Shown: in pieces, positions 43,232 through 60,971 of the stretch
Layout: every line of letters begins with the position of its first letter
Position numbering within the stretch: the stretch's first letter is position 1
NCBI GenBank assembly: GCA_015501605.1
Contig: JADNRZ010000011.1
Coordinates: forward strand, 1,178,001 to 1,242,000
Length of the DNA: 64,000 nucleotides
From: Panaeolus papilionaceus
Lineage: Eukaryota > Basidiomycota > Agaricomycetes > Agaricales
Direction of reading: 5' to 3'
The notes under the pieces: generated by a model
Seen by the model: the letters and a program-made list of their open reading frames with translations, nothing else
The model's database searches: none
Told to the model about the DNA's origin: nothing
Position numbers and translations under genes: made by a program

Positions 43232-45131
43232 ATGGGTAGATCGTGGCTTATATCCCTGATTTTTTCTGGTGCTTTATGCTCTCGTGCAGTGGCAGACCAA
43301 CATGTTTTTAAAGGCGCAGGGGCTTCGACGCAAGGTTCTCTTCGACGATTTACGCAATCAATTCCCCAGGTTTTATCTACAGCACAGGCAAGTAGTTCAT
43401 CTCAGGCAATCATATCCCCAGCTCTAACGAAGCTCTAGGAGCATAACCTAGACGTGTGGCATGCCACTAGCTCCTTTGTGGACGTCTACTCACCGCCGGA
43501 TGCGCCAGTTTTGCCAACAAATTTAATTAATTTAGCTCACACGACCACCCTTGTGCCGGCTCAAGCACCGACCAGAGGTCGTGCACAGTCGAACTGGGAC
43601 CTTGGTACGCTGGACAATTCCACTTTCCATGACTCGTACCACCCACTCTACGAAATTGAGGCCTTTCTGCACGAATTGGCCGATTCGCACCCAAAGTTTA
43701 CCCGCCTAATTAATCTAGGGCACTCTGCCGAAGGCAGGGAGATGCTCGGGCTGACTATCTCTTCTGGCGATTATGAAGAAGAGGAAGATAAGAAAAAGAA
43801 GGAAGATAGGAAGAAGCCCCGACCCCGAACGCCAATAGCACATGAAGGCCAGAAGTTGGGGTTCATTGTTTTGGGAGCTCAACACGCTCGAGAGGTACTT
43901 TTGGCCACCCCAGATTTTTACAATTATCTCATCATGATTGCAGTGGATTGCGACAGCGACATCTCTCTACGTCGCACACGCGTTGGTTGCCAATATTAGT
44001 GAAACCAACTCATTAACGGAACTTCTCAAGCACTATGTAGGCTAAAACGTTAATATTGTCTCTCAGGGTCCTTATCGTTTACGTCTTATGCAGGACTTCC
44101 ACTTTATCCCTGTTCCCAACCCCGACGGATACGAATACACCTGGGAGGCTGATCGCTATTGGTACAAGAATCGCCAGATCCTTGGGCCCCACTCGAAATG
44201 CGTTGGCTTAGATATGAATAGGTACGCGAACTTTCTCTCTTGCACCACACACGTTCCTCGCAATTAAATCGGTCTCGTTTGCGCAGAAATTGGGCACGTT
44301 TCCCATTTCCTCCAGTTTTCTTGATATTTTCTAATTTTAGCGCAGGGGCACAAATGGAAATCTTTCTCTGAAGGATTATTGCCAAACAACAATCGCACAG
44401 ATAGCGCGCCGGAAGACCCGTGTTCTCACTGGTATCCTGGATCTCGGGCTTTTGAATCATACGAGGTCAATAATATCGCCAATTGGGTGTCGAGGTTAGA
44501 CAACGTTGTTGGATTTATTGATCTTAGAAGTTATGGGCAAATGTGTAAGTTTCCATTACATCCGTTGTTCTTTTTTACATTTACTCATGTTATCATTCAA
44601 TTGTATGTTATCAGTGTCCTCTCCATATTCTTACAACTGCAAAAAGATGCCGCTTGATGCAGAAGATCAAGTGGAGGCAGCTCTTGGGGCAACAGCGGCG
44701 CTGAAAGCGGTTCATGGCACCCATTTCAAGGTTCGTCATCAATGTGCAACATCGCGTAACTCCCTCACTGACCTACACGCCGACGTCATGATAGGTGGGA
44801 AGCCTTTGCTCCATGCTCTACCCAGCACCTGGCAATGTCTTGGACTGGATGTACGCTAAAAAGGGAATCAAGTATTCCTACGCTTCGCATCTTCGGGATA
44901 CTGGAACTGTTAGCGTTTTATTTGTCGTTTCTCCCTGCCATAATTGACTCTCCCCACTCCCTTTCCTTACAGTATGGCTTTTCTCTCCCGGAAAAATGGA
45001 TCAAGCCTACAGGCCAGGAGAGCTCCAAACTGATTAATTACTTAGCAAGATTTATTGCTAGACAAGCCAAACGTGAGTTATTCCAAAGAACAGGGCGTAA
45101 TGGCCTTACTGACCGTCCAGTCAACTTCTAG
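43232..45131 (+). CDS. Secreted M14 carboxypeptidase-like protein, probable pseudoenzyme (Ecm14-like)
   Basis: Nine exons: 43232-43387, 43439-43894, 43944-44036, 44094-44221, 44287-44293, 44346-44544, 44615-44730, 44795-44908 and 44973-45131, giving 475 residues. A signal peptide (about 1-21) and a propeptide-like region precede the M14 domain. Zinc ligands His201 and Glu204 are present in H-A-R-E-W, and M-N-R-N-W is intact at 276-280. However, the third zinc ligand, normally D-L-H-S-Y-G-Q, is D-L-R-S-Y-G-Q (Arg341), and the catalytic Glu of x-E-L-R-D-T-G is His417 (S-H-L-R-D-T-G). It is therefore expected to lack peptidase activity, like yeast Ecm14, a cell-wall-associated pseudo-carboxypeptidase. 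Two introns appear to use GC donors (43388 and 44294), and exon 5 is only 7 nt. An acidic/Lys-rich insertion lies near residue 170. The last 48 nt-type intron at 45073 is optional. Confidence 0.85.
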
Positions 45132-46084
45132 GGGAGTTTTAAACAACCCCGTGGCCACAAGTTTTGTTGTTGTTTTTTTTTTTGCTTTGACACATTGCTT
45201 GTACACGGGGTCTTGGATGGAAACTTTTACCTGGAGTGTTGGCACCTCTTATTCCTATTGCTGGCACAGTTCTTCCAATTTTCTTTTACGCAGAGGTTTT
45301 CTCGCCGTTGTTGTATTATTAATTCGTCCTTTGTATATCACTTTTCTCTCTTTTACATGCCCAGTTTGGTGAACCATTGCGTTTGATCTGTGAGTTGGTA
45401 CAACTCGTGTGGTTTGCCCCATACATTCTTATCAAAAGTAAGTCAGCCTCCATTGAATGCCTTGATACGCTGCTTATCAGATATCGATTTAACTTAGGGA
45501 GCTTACAGAAGCTCAGCGGATACCAATTACTGCTCCCGTTATATAACTGAGACCTCTCCTCACTTCATCTCCCTGCGCAACCCCCCTCCACGTTGCAGAG
45601 CCTGCCTTTACTATTGACACGGATCTCTTCAGGGGCATCTGAAGCTGTATTTCGCTGTGGCCCATGCTACATTGTCCATGAAATTTGAAACAGCTCATGC
45701 AAAGAAGAATGGCATACTACTTCACTCAACTCCTGCGCAGATGATAACTTAAACTACAGTCGGTCTTCCAGCTCAGACTCAACTGTGGGACAAAAGTTTG
45801 CGGTAAGTCTCTGCCGCTGCTGCCGTACGTCGTCATGACATACCTACAAGCGTGTTTGACGGTTCGTAACCCGGGGCTTATAATAAGCTGAGAGCTCAAC
45901 TGTAGTCCATGAGACAGAGGCTGTGGGGCTCGATCAGTATCAATGGGACAGGACGGAAGGATTTTCGTTCTCATCTTCTTGCTTCGTTCATCTATTGACC
46001 TCGCAATTGACCTCCTTTGAGGTCCCGTAACTCATTTTCTTTCACTCATAACTTCTGGGTTTGCCTCTGCATAGGCGCAACGCG
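45132..46084. other. Intergenic region
   Basis: About 950 bp: T-rich 3' flank of the M14 gene, then AT/CT-mixed sequence leading to the first four-helix gene. No gene supported. Confidence 0.4.
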
Positions 46085-47085
46085 ATGACTGGCTTCTCTG
46101 ATTTCGTTTCTAGCGCTGGAAAGTGTGAGTTGTTGCTTTGATGACGCGGATCGCTGACTTAGAGTGCGACCTCGCCCACTTCATTGTTAGCCCTCTCAGA
46201 TGCGTTTGGTGGCATCAGGCGTGCACGGGTGTTGAATAACTTTCGAACATATTATCGTGCGTACGACTAGTCTACTTACCACTATGCGAATTTTAATCAT
46301 TGTTGTATCTTGGACTTGTGGTCAGGATTCACGCTTGTGATGCTCACTGTTACTTTGCTCTTCGAAGTAATATGTCTAGTCATAACCCTCATCCTGGTTG
46401 AATCTCTCGCCGGTTAGTTTAATTCATCATTGGTATAGATTTCGAAACGAAGATCTCACAATCTCTCGCAGTTGTTTACATATCTTTCCTCTGTGGTCTT
46501 TCTTTGTTCTTGATATATATCATATCCCTCTTGTGAGTATTGATAGACTGGTATCTGGGTTGAAAAGGTGTTACAACCTGTTTTGACTGTTGGATAGGCT
46601 GAGGTATAGTCAGAAACCTGACTCGGCTCACTGGTTGGCAACGGGACAGGCACAAAGCATCATCTCGTCACTGGTAGCTATGATCATGTTTGGTGAGTGT
46701 CTTTATCTGCTCCAGCTCTCCTCATTGTCGATTAACTAACAATGATAATTCACTAGCATACGCAGCATATCAGCGATCACCGTTCGTAGCCATTCGAGCT
46801 TTGTGCTATTCTCGAAGGGGGTATCCTTCAATTTGTGTTCTCGTTAATGTGCTCTATGTCTTCGCGTGTGCGACGCCTTTCGCTAGTACGTTTGTTCCCT
46901 CATCCCTTTACAAATTACTTGCGGTTTACTGATTACTGTATTTTTGCCCCTCTTATTCCGGTGTTTTTAATCCATTAGTGACGATCGCTTCGTGGATGAT
47001 ATGGCTCAAAGCTTTGGGGAGGTTTGGGATGATGGATAGGTATAACGTTTGTGAGCTCGACGAGGGTTCTATTGAGCTTCCTTGA
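46085..47085 (+). CDS. Four-helix membrane protein, first tandem copy
   Basis: Seven short exons: 46085-46124, 46191-46256, 46326-46412, 46472-46532, 46598-46692, 46757-46885 and 46979-47085, encoding 194 residues. Hydrophobic segments: about 36-60 (L-V-M-L-T-V-T-L-L-F-E-V), 64-85, 100-120 (I-I-S-S-L-V-A-M-I-M-F) and 145-172 (V-L-V-N-V-L-Y-V-F-A-C-A). N-terminus M-T-G-F-S-D-F is polar; the C-terminus ends with R-Y-N-V-C-E-L-D-E and is hydrophilic. No enzyme motif recognised. Intron positions and phases are identical to those of the next gene, its tandem paralogue. The topology and size recall small fungal integral membrane proteins of unknown role. Confidence 0.75.
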
Positions 47086-47550
47086 GTTCGAGGATAATGT
47101 ACAACAACGCATATGTAAACTTGAATGTGACTAGGATTTCTTATCGTTTTATCCTAGCACATACATCGCATGGTCTGTGTATTCTCAGATACTCGCGAGG
47201 GCTGGTTATCCCTCAGCTCCCTTCTATTTATGGCTCAAAGCGCTGTGCACTTTGCTTTGATACCTACTATAATTGCGCGGCCAGTCACGAGTTGGTCAGC
47301 CCCTAGTTATAAATATAGATATCCAGGTGATAGGGTGGCTTTGTGTCTAAAAATTGATTGCATTCAAGCTGCGGCCGTGAGGGTCGGAAGAGGCTTCTCT
47401 CTCTTATATCTCTACTTGAAAATTTATCTCTATCACCCTTGCAAACGACGTCGTTGCGTCTCATAAGTCCCCCTCATACTATCTTCTCTATCGTTTCACA
47501 ATTAGCTCGAAGAGTCTCCCCAATTCATCGTCTGACATTGACATAACGCT
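47086..47550. other. Spacer between the tandem four-helix genes
   Basis: 465 bp, containing the 3' flank of copy 1 and the promoter of copy 2. The stretch CTAGTTATAAATATAGATATCC around 47304-47325 includes a TATAAATA-like element, about 240 bp upstream of the next ATG. Confidence 0.4.
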
Positions 47551-48662
47551 ATGGCTGGCTTCTCAGATTTTGCTGCTAGCACCCAGCCTCGTGAGTCGCA
47601 TTCTGGATTGCATAGTGAGAACGAAGTACTGAAGTTGTGCCCTGCTTTCGCTCTTGACCTTCATACTAGTGTTATCGAATGGAGTTCGTACCATCAGGCG
47701 CTCGCCAGCGCTGAATGATTTTCGAACCTACTACCGTAAGCATATACATACAACTCAATTTTATGTTCAAACGAAAGTAATTAATCAGTCTCTATTACCC
47801 TATTTCATCGCTTTCAGGCTTCACGCTCTTGACCCTTTCTATCGGCTTGTTCTTTGAACTTCTGAGCTTGTTGCTGGTCCTTATCCTGTTCGAACCTTTC
47901 AGCCGTTCGTATCACTCCTCCCTCCTATTCACCAAATTCGGATCTAACAACTTGAACTTAATTATTCCTATTTGTGTTATAATAGTCATGTACAAAGTGT
48001 ACACTTGCGGGCTTTCGGCGGTTTACATTTATGCGATATGGAACTTGTATGTCTGCCCGGCTCATCCATCTTTACTCAAGGCCTCTCGAGCTGATGCAAA
48101 CACGTACTGCCGACCGATGGTCACTCGACTCGATAGACTGAATTACAGTCAAAGCCCTGGCTCAGATAATTGGCTGGCTACAGCACAGGGGCAAATGGTC
48201 ATCTCAGCGCTGGTGTCATTCGCAATGTTCAGTAAGCTCCCACATCTAATATTCTCCAAGTTCAAACAGGACTCAAAGTCTGATTTCGTGAATAATTTTG
48301 GGACTATGTAAACAGGCTATGCCGTATATCTGCGGTCAGTTGGGTCTATGTGGGGTTTATGTTATTCTGGAGAACGCTACACACTCGGTTGCCTGTTTGC
48401 CAATGTTCTTTACATATGCGCGTGCGCGACGCCTTTCGCTAGTACGTCGATTTGTGGATTGTGTATTTGTTTGCGGGTTACTCACGGTTTCCTTTCCATT
48501 CCTTTTCCTGGCCCCTTTTTAACGTCGTTGAATTCAAATCGATACGCACACCCAGTGCTCATTGCGTCGCTGATGATCTTTTTCAAGTCGTTGGGAAGGC
48601 GTGGGATTTTCGAGAGGTATAATGTTTGCGACTTGGATGAGAGTTTCCTCGGGCTTCCTTGA
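47551..48662 (+). CDS. Four-helix membrane protein, second tandem copy
   Basis: Exons 47551-47590, 47670-47735, 47818-47904, 47986-48046, 48149-48231, 48316-48441 and 48556-48662 encode 189 residues. The N-terminus M-A-G-F-S-D-F and C-terminus R-Y-N-V-C-D-L-D-E match copy 1; the last exon is 21/35 identical in sequence. Helices lie near 36-60, 64-85, 95-115 and 140-168. Exons 1-4 and 7 are the same length in both genes, exons 5 and 6 are 12 and 3 nt shorter here. Introns 4 and 6 are longer (102 and 114 nt) than in copy 1. No family name known to me. Confidence 0.75.
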
Positions 48663-50611
48663 TTTAAGCCATACTAGGGTATATAGCTGCTGGGATGGGG
48701 TACCAGGGAGATACAGGGGCATGTAGCGCCTAGATTTAAACGAGACAAACACTGTTTGAGCGCTTAGCGGCAGATATCAAGAGGGCATGGATTGTACGAG
48801 CAGCGAGCGCTGCGGGCCAATCGTCATTTAGAGTCAAGGCACTAATTTTTGGGAACACTGATAACATTTCGAAAATTGTGTAGAACCACTGGAGCTAAGT
48901 ATAGGGATAATAATGGGATACTCAGATGGGGGGCTCTTCTATTGAGAAATTCGCTTTGCTTCCCTGCCCATCGCAATAATGTCTACAGATGCTCAGAGTC
49001 TACTTAGCGATTCTAGAACCTACCACCCGCGGAGCTGTAGTCCACACCTTTAAACCAACGTAGCCTTTGCACAACCGCAATGGGCAGTCTAAAGTCATTC
49101 GAGGTTGTAACTTTGGTCGTATCAAAGTCAAGAAATGTAAAATGACTCTTCCTGTCGTTAGCGCAGCAGGACTAGATGCTAACTAGAATTATCCGAAAAT
49201 CACAGCGATACTAAATATACGATGCACAGCCCTTTCATAGTTTTTATACCCATCGGTAGACGCAGAATATTACGATCCTCGAATGTAGTAATTCCACGTT
49301 ATGTGGGCGTACATTGACATAAAGGCACATATGACTCAACCAGACTCACCAGATTGCGCAATGTGACAATGGATACTATTTTTATGAGTCATGGGGCACT
49401 TGTCTGCCTGCCGGCTGATTGAAAATGGCAATTTCTCTATCGAAGGAGGTGGAAAAGTCGTGGCGTTAAGTGTTGACATGTCGACAATGAATGGGCAGAT
49501 GCTTTGCCGCAGTTGAATATAGAATGGTGATACATGTGTTGGGGCGTCTCTGGTGAGCTGTACGGGTCAACTTCGAATTGAGGCTGCTTTTTCTACTTCG
49601 CAATGCTTACACTTCCAAGATGCAGGCCCACATGGTACTGCATTTAAAGCAGATCATGTCATAGTATAAGGTGATATAAGTGGATGAATGGTGGGTGCCG
49701 CGGGCGTCAAACAGTTGTGGGACGGCGCTAATTGGTGGGTTGACATCTGCGAGGTGGGTGGAGTCTCGGGTTAATATTCTGATGAACGTTTCTATTGAAT
49801 GTCAGAAGAACGGGGTTCGAATTTTGAATGAATCAGACTGCTTTTCGAAGGTACAACGTTGCTTCGCGAGCCTCGTTTTTTGAATACAAAAAACTTTTTG
49901 CACAGAAAACGAGGTTGGGTCGTGCTCATTTACTTCAGAAGGAGGGCGAGTTTCAAGTATATATTTTGATAGCGTCCCTGGACCAAATTACTTTGAATTT
50001 AAATTGCCTGATTTTACTGCCATCGATAGGTTACCTGAGGTCGCTGGGCAGATGACAACATCGATGGATAGCATTGCCAATCCGCTTGAAATGCTTCTTT
50101 GAGCAATCATGATAAGTTTTTGACCTTTCAGAGTTGGCAAAGGATCAGACATCACCCAATAATCACCTCTTCTTTGCCTTCTACTGCTGCCGAGGATGAC
50201 GGGTTCCCTATATATTGTCTAATTCTCAGGGTAGGTTGCGGTTGCGATTTCGCTCGAAAATTAGGTGCCACTCTAAGGTCCGGAGTTGGAGTTAGCACTA
50301 GTCTCAGGCGCATGGGAGTCTGCAGGTTGTACTGTCTCTATTTCGAATTGTGTTTCCGAGAGAGAAATGACTAAAAGGAGACAGAAATTATACCCAAAAA
50401 CGTCAAATTTGGTCATAACGGAGTCGATCCGGGTTCCAATTGTGGATTCAAGGGTCTCCTGGTTCGGCTGTGGCACTCATCCCTTTCTCCTCCTTCCAAC
50501 ACACCTCGGCCGTTACTTTCTGCTTTATACTTATAGAATCATGTTCATTCAAATCTAATTACCCCATAATACCATACAACTCTTACAACAACATCTTTCA
50601 CTATCCACGAC
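48663..50611. other. Intergenic region, no supported gene
   Basis: About 1.95 kb. A B-box-like GGTTCGAATTT at about 49815 has no matching A box upstream, so no tRNA is called. Frames are short and unsupported. Confidence 0.4.
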
Positions 50612-53600
50612 ATGTCAAATGCTATCGACCAGCAGGAGATTGCAAGAGCAGATACGATAGCATTCCACTTCTATACCAAACTTTTCTATGTTATCAATCA
50701 GGCAAGAGCTACAGAAGGGCCAAGTCCAAACGCAAAGTCTGATAAATGGGTGTGTTCATTCACATTCAACTTGTTGATCAGTTCTAATAACCAACCAATG
50801 TGCTAGTTTAATCTCGAGTCGCCGGACTCGGAGTTGTTGCCCAAGGAGGCTAGAGATGCGTTTAAGAGCATATCATCTCTGATTCCATCTCCCGGAATCG
50901 AACCATTTGAGGTTCAAGTTCTGCTATCCGTCCCAGAACTAGCCAATAACCAAGTCCTTGTCTATGAGGCCCCTGACTCATCCCGCGTCAGAGTAGAGCC
51001 AACACCACGTTTCGTCCTCCTCGAGTCCTGGAAGTTGGACTTTGATCCAACCGATGTTAGCAACTCAGGAATCGCAGCTGCTACCACATACAAGCACGGC
51101 ATTGTACTCTTCCGCAGCTTGTTCAGTCTCCTGAGGCTCCTACCGACATGGAAGCTGTACAAGCGGCTGAGGCGGAAGACAGGCGGTGTAGTCAACCTCG
51201 GTATTCAATTGCGAGTACGATCATACTCGGCGAAGGGTGATACACTAGGTTTCGGTGAGTGCAGTGAGTGATTATGACCCTTTGCATGTTCTGATTGCCA
51301 TGTTGGCAGGCGATGCACTTGGCCCCACCTATGCTCGTCCCCTCGCAACAGCTACTCATTCATTCACCGCCATTCCTCACCTGGCTGGGTCATTCTCACT
51401 CACTGCAACTTACCTGCAAAACCCAAGCTTTCAAACAGATGATTTGGAGTCCGTCCTTTCATCTAAATTCATGTCATTGGATCATGACTTTGTTCCAACA
51501 CTGGACAAGAACCGCCAGAGAGACTCTATCACTGGCTCATCACTGCCTATCGGCAGCGGAATTAGGTCAACAACATCACGTTCACCTCCTCGACCTATTG
51601 GACGCGTCATGTCTGGTACAGACAAGGATAGCATCGTCGAAAGGTTCATCCTTCCAACCAAAGTGTCTAGCATAACTGCACCCTCACTTGGAACGAGTGC
51701 AAGCACAGGTGCTAGTGCTTTAATACCCCCTCCCCGACCTATTCCTCCGTCGTCATCTACCTCACCATTTACACCACTTGCACAAACCCCCCCGGCTCCA
51801 GTATTCCCCATCAGTCGTATCAGAAAGGAGAGCTTCAATTCAACGTCATCATCACAGTTGTCAACTCGAGATCTGCCTCCCCAAATGTCGTCAGTGTCAT
51901 CATCTCCAGCTTCTGGAGGTGTGCCCATTGTTCGTAGACCGATGATAAACACGGTTCATCCATTCAAGTCCAACACTCTATCATCACACTCTGGGTCCTC
52001 ACCTTCCCTCTCAATACGACAGGGCATGCTGGGAGGGTCACCCCTGTCAACAGGGGGTCTTCCATCGTCTCTGTCTGGGCCTGGTCACTCTAGACAGCCA
52101 TCACTGTCGTCAGCATCACCAAACACAACTCGCTTCCCAACTTCACCAATCCCGGGAGCAGGACCAGCGAAATCCTCACCACCACCGACCACTTTTGCTC
52201 CTTCTAGTCTAGGAGACAGGCGCCCTGGAACAAGCGGAAGTGGGAGCAGCAGTGATCGGAGGCAGAGCACTATTGCTTTTGGGTCAGGAGAGCCTGAAGA
52301 GCCGTTTTTGCCTATGCCCCCGAGGAAGAGGTACTCTAGCAGCTTTTCGCATCGTTATGTGAGTGCTACAGGTGCGCCTGTTGCTGGAAGCTCCGGTGTG
52401 AGCCCTGCAGAGAGTAGCGGGAGAGACACCCCTGCGGGTGCGGGAGGACGACTTAGTGCAGGGCTGGAAGGAAGGAAGGATCAGCATGGGGTAAGTGCTA
52501 TTTTATTTGTGTTTTTATGCTCCTTGCCACCTTTTTTCTCCGTGGCTTGCGGGAGGGATGTATTGGTGTGCAGTTAGCACCACATCGAGTCAGCTCCTAG
52601 ATCCGTTTCAATTTTTAGTGTTTGGAGCAGAATGCAATTTTACTGCCTGACTGCTACAATGAAGATGGTATTGGTGCTTAAAGGGCCTGATCCACTGCAT
52701 TTCCCTCCGCTCATTTATCATCTTCCTTTTCTTATTCTTCATGGCTGATTCTGACGATGATGACTCATTATTGTTTGATTTACAGGCTAGTTCCTACATG
52801 AGCAATGCCACGGACGACGACGACATATCCATCTTCGTTCAGGAGATTGATGCTCGTAAACCACTCAGTGGGCGCACAAGAGAACACGAGGAGCGCGAGA
52901 AGGAGTCATTCAATCTCCTCGGACCTCGGAATGAGACGAGGAGGCCCCTTGGGCAAAGCCATGATCGGGAAACGACAGATACGACTATCAAGGCCAGGCG
53001 ACTGCACATTGACCCTGCATTAAGTCATCACAGACATTCTTCCGACCCACCGCGATCATCGCCGTTGAGTTTCACTCGGCCTGGGATTGGGCAGACAACG
53101 TATGATAGGAATCCATCGTCAAGTACTTCGCCTCCCCCTCCGTCTGGAATTTCTGCTGCTGCTGCTGCTGCCTCGGTTTCGCCGACTAGGGGTGCTATGC
53201 TGACGAGCAGAGATGAAGTTGATGAGAGGCTTAAGCTGATGAATGAGAAATTCATGAATTCGCTCAAGGTTCTCGATCAAGGCGTACTTGGGACGGCTCG
53301 TAGTCGGAGGGAAAAGACAAGACCGCCTCAGGCATTTTCAGCTACAGAGGGACAGTTACACGCAACGACGTCATCTCAGTCGTCGTCGTCTCCTTCGGCG
53401 TCATCAGTTCCTCCTAGTGGCGGTTCGTCGGGGTCTGCATATCCTTCGCCGTATGTTACAACTGGACGAGGACTGCCAGCAGCGGGCGAAGACTCAAGCT
53501 CGAGTGCTGAGATGTCGTTGGCTCCTGGTGGGCAGCAGATTCAGACGGGACTGGGGATTGCGATGGGAGATAGGGCGTTTGGGCAAGAGCAGTATGATGT

Positions 53601-53757
53601 ACATATGGCCGGTCGTGGTTTAGGGCTGGGGAGGGGTGGGCATCTGTCGACGTCGAGTACGTTGGGTCATAGTGATGGGAATAGTCAGGGATCTGAGGAG
53701 GTGCTTGGGAGGATGGACCTGTATGAGGAGAAGAGGAATAGGCTTTCTGGGAGTTGA
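50612..53757 (+). CDS. ATG13: Autophagy protein Atg13
   Basis: Exons 50612-50749, 50807-51254, 51310-52490 and 52786-53757 give 912 residues. The N-terminal HORMA domain is clear: I-A-F-H-F-Y-T-K-L-F near 17, K-W-F-N-L-E-S-P-D near 45, N-N-Q-V-L-V-Y near 90, R-V-E-P-T-P-R-F-V-L-L-E-S-W near 110, and Y-K-H-G-I near 140. The rest is Ser/Pro-rich and disordered, as expected of the Atg1-binding region, and the C-terminal acidic motif D-D-D-D-I-S-I-F-V-Q-E-I-D follows the last junction. Atg13 bridges Atg1 kinase and Atg17 to start autophagosome formation and is inhibited by TOR phosphorylation. The last intron is 295 nt, far longer than neighbours, and an ATG at 52741 within it is in frame with exon 4. 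Its true structure needs transcript evidence. Confidence 0.9.
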
Positions 53758-55031
53758 GGATGACGTGCTTTAGGGGATGTTTTTTTAACTTCAGACTCTT
53801 TGTTGTTGTCCTTTCTCTTTCTGTAGCTTTAATGGAGGTGGATTTTCCTCTTTTTTCTTTCTTTCTCTTCTCTTTTGTAAATATTTTTACCCCTTTACAT
53901 ATGTATTTCAGTATCATTTGCATGTTATGTGTTCCACAGTCGGAGGTTTCTTCTTTTTCTTTCTTCTTCATATTCACTATTATTCCTCCCACATCCCTAC
54001 CTCTCAACCTTTCTCTCATTTCTTTTTTATTCATGGCGTCCAGACAGCATCACGCAGTGTATATCTACCATTTGTAATGATATCTCTAGGCTACAGCAAG
54101 GTACTTTATCCGTAGATCGAAGGTCGGCGGGTGTGTCAGCGAACAGGCTTGAACTTGGGCACACCTATCGATGTAATACTGCGATATTTTTAGAGGCAGC
54201 TCACTACACATCTTGGGGCAAGTACATGTGCTCACCGCAGCTCACGACCTTGCGTTATGGTCGACCCTTGAACGTCGGGAGCGGCGGAGCGCGGCAAAAT
54301 CGAATGACAGCCGCAGCAGTATGAGTCTCGTTGACTCGAATCGCGAATTATTTCCCTTTTGCAGTTTTCTTTTCGTGTGCTCGAGGTAATTTCGAGTCAT
54401 GTAAAAGGTTATTTTCAGAAGCCGAACTTGGCACAATGAAGCGCTGGTGGCATCGAAAGACGTGTCTGGTCGGCGGCGCCGTCAAGTTTCCCAGAGGTCG
54501 CCCAGCCACGGTCCGGATTGGGTCATCAGGTTTACCTAACATTCCGGGAAATTAGGCAGGCTTTCGTTCTTTCTTCACGCAGCTTTGAGCCCTTTGAGCC
54601 TTTCTTCAGCCAAATGTTCCAATAATAGTGACACCCTAGCCCGACAATCACTCATACCTGTATTCATTGTTATCGGTCCAATGATTCCTTTACTGCGACC
54701 TTAGTCGAACAAACCTCAGTTGACAATGACAGCGATCTGAACTTGGCGTCCTGATTGATCCTTTGGATATGTATCAATTGAGAGAACTCAAGTGAGGACA
54801 TATGGGACAACTATATGTAGGGTCGAAGGACTTGATATTTAAAGGCCAAGGGTGGAGGGAACCTAAAGGAACCAATAACAGAAACTTCTATATCCGTCCT
54901 CCATATGATTCGTTGTCTGGCATATTTCAACACTTAACCGAACTCACTCATTTTGTTCAGTACCTTTCTTTTTCTCTTCATCCGGTTTGTATTCTCTCTG
55001 AAGAGGGTTGGGACGTGGGACGTACGCCCAG
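53758..55031. other. T-rich 3' flank and spacer
   Basis: 53760-54060 is strongly T/CT-rich, probably the ATG13 3' UTR and terminator region. The remainder shows no supported gene and ends in the promoter of the ABC transporter. Confidence 0.4.

Positions 55032-60971
<5,940 letters not shown>

Noticed and set aside
49805..49830. B-box-like GGTTCGAATTT as a tRNA or SINE
   Set aside because: No A box or foldable cloverleaf could be found upstream at the needed spacing.
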